Shown: piece after piece, positions 44,641 to 50,357 of the stretch
Layout: every line of letters begins with the position of its first letter
How positions within the stretch are numbered: position 1 is the stretch's first letter
Assembly (NCBI GenBank): GCA_024641025.1
Contig: JAHEDW010000007.1
Location: 1-50,357, forward strand
Direction: 5' to 3'
Length of the DNA stretch: 50,357 nt
Origin: Gallionella sp.
Lineage (GTDB): Bacteria > Pseudomonadota > Gammaproteobacteria > Burkholderiales > Gallionellaceae
Notes under the pieces: model-generated
Seen by the model: only the letters and a program-made list of their open reading frames with translations
Told to the model about the DNA's origin: nothing
The model's database searches: none
Translations under genes and position numbers: made by a program

Positions 44641-45219
44641 TCAAACTCCGGCGACAACTTGCCGAGGCACTTCTTCTTTCTCACGCCCAACTTGCAGCTG
44701 GGCCGGGATGAATCGAAGAATCTCCTTCCATGCTTCTAGTTTCCGACTGAATTTCATGGATGCATGAGCTGGACTTGTCGAGGGCAGACGCTTGAAGTGC
44801 AGCGCTCTCGGTGTGTGCAGTGACTCGAGCAAAGGGAGAACGTGCTTGCGGAAGCATTTTTCTGCCATGCTGCCGTTGAAGAACACGTGCGTGATGCCGG
44901 GATGCTTCAATAAAAAAGCTGCGAGATCATTCGGGCAAATCGATTGCGCCTCAATATCGTTATCCATGCTGCTCTGACGCAAGCAGGATGCAAGAACATC
45001 CCAGAGTGCGATTCCGTTGGATTTCAGAATTCTCGTACGTGCTTCGTAAGAAAGTGCAGGTGAGGCACCTACAAGTTCTCCCATGATGTCCCAGAAAGCA
45101 TTGCGGTTGTGCGCATAATATTGACCTGCACGCAGTGATGCCTTGCCCGGCATGCTTCCGAGGATCAGGATATTCGCAGATACATCTTCGATCGGCGGGA
45201 AACTGCGGATGTATGGCAT
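44641..45219 (-). CDS. Deoxyinosine-specific DNA glycosylase (UDG superfamily)
   Basis: A 192-residue protein of the hypoxanthine-DNA glycosylase (family 6) branch of the UDG superfamily. Markers are [33 protein letters not shown] (split pattern), [22 protein letters not shown], and [10 protein letters not shown]. The usual catalytic residues of this family (Asn in AHNRNAFW) are present. It removes hypoxanthine from deaminated adenine. The ATG at 45219 is used; an upstream TTG would overlap the hydrolase gene. Confidence 0.9.
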   Translation of the reverse strand: MPYIRSFPPIEDVSANILILGSMPGKASLRAGQYYAHNRNAFWDIMGELVGASPALSYEARTRILKSNGIALWDVLASCLRQSSMDNDIEAQSICPNDLAAFLLKHPGITHVFFNGSMAEKCFRKHVLPLLESLHTPRALHFKRLPSTSPAHASMKFSRKLEAWKEILRFIPAQLQVGREKEEVPRQVVAGV

Positions 45220-45227
45220 GGCACTGT

Positions 45228-45854
45228 TTAGAGATGCTGCGTGAACCAATCGGCAGCCGAATATGCAGCCTGTTGCAGTGTGCCAGGTTCCTCGAATAAA
45301 TGGGTTGCGCCGGGTACGAGCAAAAGTTTCTTTTCGCAGGCCAGCAGCTTTTCAGCAAGTTGGTTCAACTCGATCACACCATAGTCTGCGCCGCCGACGA
45401 TGAGTAGGGTTGGAGCAGTCACTTTACCTAAAGCAACTTCTCCCGCAAGGTCGGGTCGTCCTCCACGAGATACAACTGCCGAGATTTCGTCGCCGATTTT
45501 CGCCGCTGCCTGCAAAGCCGCCGCCGCGCCGGTACTGGCACCGAAATAACCAAGATGTAGCGATTTTGTACCGGGGTTGGACTGACACCATGCGGTTGCA
45601 GCGAGCAGACGCTGAGTAAGTAATGTGATGTCAAAACGTGTCGAATAATTTTGATCTTCGTCCTGGGTCAGCAGGTCGAATAGTAGAGTTCCAATGCCTC
45701 GCTGTTGCAAAACTTCAGCGACATAGGTGTTGCGCGGACTGAATCGGCTGCTGCCGCTGCCATGCGCGAATAGCACCACACCTTTGGCAGAAGTTGGCAA
45801 AACCAGTTCTCCATCAAGTACGACTTGGCCGGCTGGAATGTGCACGGTGTTCAT
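45228..45854 (-). CDS. Alpha/beta hydrolase (dienelactone-hydrolase-like)
   Basis: A 208-residue alpha/beta hydrolase. The oxyanion region is VLFAHGSGSSRFSPRN, the nucleophile elbow GASTG (Ser near 107), the acid is in LIVGGADYGVI and the histidine in VPGATHLFEEPG. The substrate is unknown. It is the first gene of the hydrolase/glycosylase/macrodomain unit (eight-base gap to the next start) and has a strong ribosome site (AGGAGGAAAGAA). Confidence 0.9.
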   Translation of the reverse strand: MNTVHIPAGQVVLDGELVLPTSAKGVVLFAHGSGSSRFSPRNTYVAEVLQQRGIGTLLFDLLTQDEDQNYSTRFDITLLTQRLLAATAWCQSNPGTKSLHLGYFGASTGAAAALQAAAKIGDEISAVVSRGGRPDLAGEVALGKVTAPTLLIVGGADYGVIELNQLAEKLLACEKKLLLVPGATHLFEEPGTLQQAAYSAADWFTQHL

Positions 45855-46205
45855 TTCTTTCCTCCTGTCGTGAATTTAATTCGCGGGCGACGGTATGAAA
45901 TGGCGTAGTTATTGCGCTTTAAATAGGCTTAATTTCTGGATAAATATCAAATGGTGTATACTGAATCCGATTAGTTTATTTGCGGAGAGCATCAAATCAC
46001 TGCAACTGCAATTCTAGCGCAACAACAACTTGGCAAGGATATATCAACGGAATATCCGTCACCATACTCCGCTTTTACTCTAGTAATTCAAATCCCGAAC
46101 AGCTTTCTACTGGGATCATCCAAGCTACATCAATATGGCCATGAATGATTGTATTCTGTCGCTTGGATACCGATACCAAAATTCATATGAAAGAAACCAT
46201 TAGCT
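45855..46205. other. Divergent intergenic region before the ATP-grasp cluster
   Basis: It holds promoters for two divergent units. The left edge is the ribosome site of the hydrolase gene. A TATACT hexamer at 45957-45962 with weak TTTCTG about 18 bases upstream is a possible promoter for the right unit, but it lies some 250 bases from the start codon. No RNA gene or hairpin terminator was seen. Confidence 0.4.
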
Positions 46206-47645
46206 ATGGCATTGAATTTCAAAAATTACGATACGGAAAATTTTTACGATGAACTGATTGAGTCTCCTGGCGTCCCGCGATCTGGTGCCAGAATTTTGGT
46301 CGAGCGCCTCGAAACGCTTGATGATGCCGATATTCTGGGTCGCCAGAAGGCGGCTGAAGCTGCAATGTACAACATGGGTATCACTTTCACCGTTTACGGT
46401 AGCGATGAAGGAACCGAGAAGATATTTCCCTTTGACATTGTTCCTCGTATTGTGGAAGCCAAAGACTGGGAATATATCGAGCGCGGACTCAAGCAGCGTA
46501 TCCTGGCCCTGAATCTGTTCATTGACGATATCTACCATGAACAAAAGATACTCAAGGACAAGGCTATCCCGGAAGACATAATTCTTTCTGCAACCTCATT
46601 TAGGTCTCAATGCGTCGGTCTGGATGTTCCCCGCGGGATCTGGTGCCATATCACTGGAACTGATCTAGTAAGGGATCGCGACGGCCAACATTATGTGCTG
46701 GAAGATAATCTACGGTGTCCATCTGGTGTCTCTTATGTATTGGAAAATCGTCACGTGCTGAAACGGACCTTGCCGGTTGCTTTCGAGGCATCAAAGGTAC
46801 GGGCGGTGGATGATTACCCTGCACGTTTACTCGAGACCTTGCAGTTTCTCGCACCAGATCACTTGTCCTCCCCTACTGTCGTGGTACTGACGCCGGGAAT
46901 GTACAACTCGGCTTATTTTGAACATTCCTATCTTGCTCAGCAAATGGGTGTTGAACTTGTGGAGGGCAGCGATCTGGTAGTAATGGATGGATTCGTTCAT
47001 ATGCGCACCACTCGCGGATTTCAACGCGTGGATGTTATTTACCGCAGGATCGATGACGATTTTATAGATCCTACAACATTCCGTGCCGACTCTGTGTTGG
47101 GTGTACCTGGCTTGATTGATGTATTCCGCAAAGGCAGGGTGGCGCTGGCAAATGCACCCGGCACCGGCATTGCTGACGACAAGGCGGTGTATGCCTACCT
47201 TCCGCAGATCGTCAAGTATTATCTTGATGAAGACATGATTCTTCCCAACGTGCCAACCTATGTCTGTGCAGATAACAAGGAGAGGGAGTACGTGCTGGCA
47301 AATCTGGACAAGTTGGTGGTCAAAGCGACCAATGAATCCGGTGGCTACGGAATGCTTGTTGGGCCGCATTCGACTAAAGCACAGCAGGTGGAATTCGCCG
47401 AACTGATCCGGAAAAATCCACGCAACTACATCGCTCAGCCGACTTTGGCACTGTCGCGGGCACCTGTACTGATGGGAGATCATTTTGAAGGCCGTCATAT
47501 CGATCTGCGCCCATACATACTCTATGGCAAGGATATATATGTCATGCCCGGCGGCTTGACCCGTGTTGCACTGAAAAAGGGTTCACTGGTGGTCAACTCG
47601 TCCCAGGGTGGGGGCAGCAAGGACACATGGGTGCTGAGCAAATGA
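46206..47645 (+). CDS. Circularly permuted ATP-grasp enzyme
   Basis: A 479-residue CP_ATPgrasp_2 protein. Family blocks are [30 protein letters not shown], near the N-terminus (split pattern), [51 protein letters not shown] and [11 protein letters not shown]. Iyer and co-workers proposed that such enzymes make amide or peptide-like bonds; none in this operon type has a proven product. It is the first gene of a four-gene unit with alpha-E, Anbu and transglutaminase proteins. Confidence 0.95.
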   Translation: MALNFKNYDTENFYDELIESPGVPRSGARILVERLETLDDADILGRQKAAEAAMYNMGITFTVYGSDEGTEKIFPFDIVPRIVEAKDWEYIERGLKQRILALNLFIDDIYHEQKILKDKAIPEDIILSATSFRSQCVGLDVPRGIWCHITGTDLVRDRDGQHYVLEDNLRCPSGVSYVLENRHVLKRTLPVAFEASKVRAVDDYPARLLETLQFLAPDHLSSPTVVVLTPGMYNSAYFEHSYLAQQMGVELVEGSDLVVMDGFVHMRTTRGFQRVDVIYRRIDDDFIDPTTFRADSVLGVPGLIDVFRKGRVALANAPGTGIADDKAVYAYLPQIVKYYLDEDMILPNVPTYVCADNKEREYVLANLDKLVVKATNESGGYGMLVGPHSTKAQQVEFAELIRKNPRNYIAQPTLALSRAPVLMGDHFEGRHIDLRPYILYGKDIYVMPGGLTRVALKKGSLVVNSSQGGGSKDTWVLSK

Positions 47646-47682
47646 CCAGAACTGAATTGGATATAAAAAGGAGTAAATCTGC

Positions 47683-48669
47683 ATGTTGAGCCGAGTAGCA
47701 AATTCGATCTACTGGATGAGCCGATACCTCGAACGAGCCGAGAACGTTGCCCGGTTCATTGATGTCAACCTAAATCTAATTTTGGATACGCAGGCTGAGC
47801 TTGGCGAGCAATGGGCGCCGCTGGTGAACACCACGGGAGACCTTGAGCTATTTAACAAGCTTTATCGTGTACCTACGCGCGAAAACGTCATGCACTTTCT
47901 TACCTTCGATCGGGAGAATCCGAATTCCATTCTGAGTTGCGTACGCAATGCACGCGAGAATGCGCGCTCGGTACGCGAGATCATTTCATCGGAAATGTGG
48001 GAGCAGGCCAATCGCTTCTACTTGCTGGTCAAGGATGCATCAAAGGATAAATCCGTGCTTGAGAAAAACACTGAGTTTTATACTGCAGTGAAAATGGCAA
48101 GCCATCTGTTCGACGGGATCACGGAAGCCACCATGTCCCACGGTGAAGCATGGCATTTCCTGCAGGTTGGCGAACTGTTGGAGCGTGCCGACAAGACTTC
48201 GCGCATACTGGACGTAAAATATTTCATCTTGTTGCCGGATGCCCAGGCCGTTGGCACCGCGATCGATAATATCCAGTGGGCGGCACTGTTGAAGTCTGCA
48301 AGCGCGCTGGAGATGTACCGCAAGCATTCCAAACAGATCGATCCGTCAAAAGTGGCCGATTTCCTGATCCTGAACCGTGAATTCCCGCGTTCGATACTCT
48401 CCTGCCTGGACCGCGCTGCGTTTTCCCTGCATGCCATCACCGGTTCATCTGAAGATGGCTTCAGCAACAAAGCAGAACAGGGGTTGGGCAGACTGCTTGG
48501 GGAACTGAATTACACACAGATAGACGAGATAATTTATGATGGGTTGCATGAATTTCTCGATAAACTGCAAAACCGCTTGAACTGGATCGACGATGCACTA
48601 TACGAATCATTTTTCACACTGCGTCCATTGACAGGTTCCAATTCCCATCTGACATTCCAGGAACAATAA
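47683..48669 (+). CDS. Alpha-E domain protein
   Basis: A 328-residue all-helical alpha-E protein. It begins MLSRVANSIYWMSRYLERAENVARFIDVN, the family hallmark (shown here in part), with NARENARSVREIISSEMWEQ and a SILSCLDRAAFSLHAI repeat of the same motif later. Alpha-E proteins always sit with CP_ATPgrasp and transglutaminase genes; their chemistry is unknown. Ribosome site AAAAGGAG is strong. Gap to the next gene is seven bases. Confidence 0.95.
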   Translation: MLSRVANSIYWMSRYLERAENVARFIDVNLNLILDTQAELGEQWAPLVNTTGDLELFNKLYRVPTRENVMHFLTFDRENPNSILSCVRNARENARSVREIISSEMWEQANRFYLLVKDASKDKSVLEKNTEFYTAVKMASHLFDGITEATMSHGEAWHFLQVGELLERADKTSRILDVKYFILLPDAQAVGTAIDNIQWAALLKSASALEMYRKHSKQIDPSKVADFLILNREFPRSILSCLDRAAFSLHAITGSSEDGFSNKAEQGLGRLLGELNYTQIDEIIYDGLHEFLDKLQNRLNWIDDALYESFFTLRPLTGSNSHLTFQEQ

Positions 48670-48676
48670 AAAAATC

Positions 48677-49468
48677 ATGACTTTCTGCGCTGCATTCAAG
48701 ATCAAAGATGGTCTCGTCGGTGTTTCGGATACACGCATCACTTCGGGTTCAGTGCGCACCACTGCCCGCAAGGTGACCATACACCAGCACGGCAAGCATT
48801 CGATGTTCCTGATGACTTCCGGATTGCGTTCAGTGCGCGACAAGGCACTGACATACTTCGAGGAGGTGGTGGAAGAGAAGGACACCTATTTCGACAAGCT
48901 GTACAAAGCAGTGAATGCATTTGCAGAACAGTTGCGTCGTGTCGCCGAAGAAGACAGGGAAGCGCTCAAGAAGAGCGGGCTGGATTTCAATCTTTTCTCG
49001 ATCGTCGGCGGGCAATTGGAAAAAGACAAGGAGCACAAACTCTACATGCTCTACCCGGAAGGAAACTGGGTTGAGGTGCCGCCGGGATCGCCCTATTTCC
49101 TGATTGGTGAGTCCAGCTACGGCAAGCCGATCATTGATCGGGTGCTACGCTATGAATCTTCCATGGAGGTTGCGCTCAAGGTGGCCTATCTCGCTTTTGA
49201 TTCGACGCGCATCAGTGCGGTCGATGTGGATTTTCCAATTGATGTCGTGCTGTACAAACGCGATTCCTACGACATCGTGCAGCATCGGTTCGAGCGCGAG
49301 GATCTTCAGCATTTGCCCGAATGGTGGCAGGAAAAACTGCGCCAAGCGGTGGAAAGCCTACCGAATGAATGGGCGAGCGAGGCTATTTCCAAGCTGACAC
49401 AAAAAAATAAGTTAATGCCTAAAAAGAAGCTGACGCCTAAAAAGAAGCTAAAACAAAATAAATTATAA
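48677..49468 (+). CDS. anbu: Anbu, bacterial proteasome-type peptidase
   Basis: A 263-residue Anbu (ancestral beta subunit) protein. It begins MTFCAAFKIKDGLVGVSDTRITSG, giving the N-terminal threonine after Met removal and the SDTRITSG block; SSYGKPIIDRVL and FDSTRISAVDVDFPIDVV are Anbu markers. The protein folds like a proteasome beta subunit and assembles into a spiral or ring; proteolysis is not proven. A lysine-rich C-terminal tail (residues about 243-263) is unusual and is encoded by a short repeat. It lies between alpha-E and transglutaminase genes. Confidence 0.93.
   Translation: MTFCAAFKIKDGLVGVSDTRITSGSVRTTARKVTIHQHGKHSMFLMTSGLRSVRDKALTYFEEVVEEKDTYFDKLYKAVNAFAEQLRRVAEEDREALKKSGLDFNLFSIVGGQLEKDKEHKLYMLYPEGNWVEVPPGSPYFLIGESSYGKPIIDRVLRYESSMEVALKVAYLAFDSTRISAVDVDFPIDVVLYKRDSYDIVQHRFEREDLQHLPEWWQEKLRQAVESLPNEWASEAISKLTQKNKLMPKKKLTPKKKLKQNKL
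49409..49462 (+). repeat. 18-base tandem repeat encoding a lysine-rich tail
   Basis: Two 18-base units (49409-49426 and 49427-49444) encode KLMPKK and KLTPKK, and a degenerate third unit (49445-49462) encodes KLKQNK at the end of Anbu. It was probably produced by slippage. Usual Anbu proteins end before such a tail. Confidence 0.75.
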
Positions 49469-49480
49469 GCAACCCGATCC

Positions 49481-50341
49481 ATGCTATTTGAGATCGCCCA
49501 TCGTACCCGCTACCGCTACAGTCATCCGGTATTTTTGGAACCCTTTACCGTCAGGCTGAGGCCCCGTAGCGATGCCAGCCAGACCTTGCGAAGCTACAAC
49601 ATCAAAGTCTCCCCCAGCCCCAGTGGAATCACCCACTGCAACGGGCTTTACGGAAACAGCACCGAAACGATCTGGTTCGACGGCTTGCACGAAAATCTGC
49701 TAATCGAAGTTCATACGCTGGTTGAGACTCACCACGGCAACCCGTTCGATTTCTTTGTCACAGATCCGACCGCGTTGACTTTGCCTCTTGAGTACGAACC
49801 GCAACTCGCCCGGGTGCTCGGACACTATAGGGTTCGCGATATTGGCCATCCAGAATTGGCTGCATTTTCGCTGGAAATGTTGCGTGCTGCCAAGCATGAA
49901 ACGATCCCATTCCTGACGCTTCTAGCGGAAGAGATATACCAGCGCCTGGAGTATATGCTTCGGGAGCATGGAGACCCGTGGACACCGTTAGAAACTCTGG
50001 CAAAAGGGAAGGGATCATGCCGTGACTTTGCGATGCTTTTCATCGACATTTGTAGAAGCGTAGGTATTGCTAGCCGATTTGTCAGTGGTTACTGTATCGG
50101 TGATGCTGCCGAGGGCGGAGATATGCATGCCTGGGCCGAGGTGTACCTGCCTGGCGCGGGATGGCGTGGGTTCGATCCCAGTCGAGGGTTGTCAGTCAAT
50201 GACGATTATGTTGCTGTTGCCGCAGGACAACTCCCCCAAGATGCAGCGCCAACCTTTGGAAGCTACCGGGGTGAGGCGGTATCTTCCATGGATGCAGAGA
50301 TAACTATGAGAATCATGGAGAACGACACAGCATCAACTTGA
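49481..50341 (+). CDS. Transglutaminase-like cysteine protease
   Basis: A 286-residue transglutaminase-family protein. The N-terminal beta domain starts MLFEIAHRTRYRYSHPVFLEPFTVRLRP; the catalytic Cys-His-Asp are in KGSCRDFAMLFID, MHAWAEVYLPG and GWRGFDPSRG. It is predicted to cleave or transfer peptide bonds and always travels with CP_ATPgrasp and alpha-E genes. Gap to Anbu is 12 bases; the cluster ends 16 bases before the right edge. Confidence 0.94.
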   Translation: MLFEIAHRTRYRYSHPVFLEPFTVRLRPRSDASQTLRSYNIKVSPSPSGITHCNGLYGNSTETIWFDGLHENLLIEVHTLVETHHGNPFDFFVTDPTALTLPLEYEPQLARVLGHYRVRDIGHPELAAFSLEMLRAAKHETIPFLTLLAEEIYQRLEYMLREHGDPWTPLETLAKGKGSCRDFAMLFIDICRSVGIASRFVSGYCIGDAAEGGDMHAWAEVYLPGAGWRGFDPSRGLSVNDDYVAVAAGQLPQDAAPTFGSYRGEAVSSMDAEITMRIMENDTAST

Positions 50342-50357
50342 GGTGTCGGGCGTTCAA

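Noticed and set aside
1-50357. CRISPR array, tRNA or rRNA genes
   Set aside because: No regularly spaced repeats or recognisable cloverleaf or ribosomal sequence was found on either strand by eye; a tRNAscan or Infernal run would settle it.

Overview
The window looks like a chromosomal segment of a betaproteobacterium, most likely from the Nitrosomonadales (Gallionellaceae or a near relative). This is inference from the overall gene set: a lutABC cluster, a multihaem c-type cytochrome, a DUF3301 protein, a stomatin/NfeD pair, an Anbu cluster, many universal-stress domains and an HD-GYP protein. No rRNA, tRNA, insertion sequence, phage gene or CRISPR array was found. About 54 protein genes are supported; several starts were moved downstream of the longest open frame because a ribosome site or signal peptide fits better. 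Two genes too short for a normal ORF cut-off are described, one of them convincing (14722-14844).

Layout. 1-5.1 kb: the tail of an unidentified gene, a GlcG/HbpS protein, a convergent lutABC lactate-oxidation operon, an acidic protein made of two similar halves, and an exported eight-cysteine protein. 5.1-10.3 kb (minus strand): an acyltransferase-like protein, a stomatin/NfeD pair and an M48 lipoprotein protease with TPRs, a set aimed at envelope proteostasis. 10.5-16.7 kb (plus strand, visibly GC-rich): a metallophosphatase, a Ser/Thr kinase fused to a universal-stress domain, a greatly enlarged YeiH-type transporter, a 40-residue membrane peptide with a strong terminator behind it, a stand-alone universal-stress protein overlapping a membrane-anchored SRPBCC-like protein, and a rhomboid protease. 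I consider this the best candidate for an undescribed system: a kinase/phosphatase/stress-domain module built around a transporter.

16.7-25.8 kb (plus strand, AT-richer): DUF938 methyltransferase, YedK, a small beta-barrel, YihY, an old-yellow-enzyme, DUF3301, then a run of small exported or membrane proteins of unknown role, including a putative zinc protease and a second, exported GlcG protein, ending with a GIY-YIG-like protein. 25.8-38 kb: ABC1/UbiB kinase-like protein with a helical partner, an NDUFA9-like SDR, a PilZ protein, ChaN-like and EI24-like proteins, a three-repeat exported protein, topoisomerase IB, stand-alone TrpB2, and a Pat-type acyl-CoA synthetase/acetyltransferase divergent from a histone-deacetylase-like enzyme (38 kb), a plausible acetylation/deacetylation pair.

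39-50.3 kb: a LonB-like ATPase-protease preceded by a hairpin and a 15-codon coupled leader ORF, an exported pentahaem cytochrome with an EF-hand-like loop, a zinc-ribbon HD-GYP protein, a three-gene operon of alpha/beta hydrolase, deoxyinosine-type DNA glycosylase and macrodomain protein, and finally the ATP-grasp/alpha-E/Anbu/transglutaminase cluster, a conserved but functionally unsolved peptide-metabolism system.
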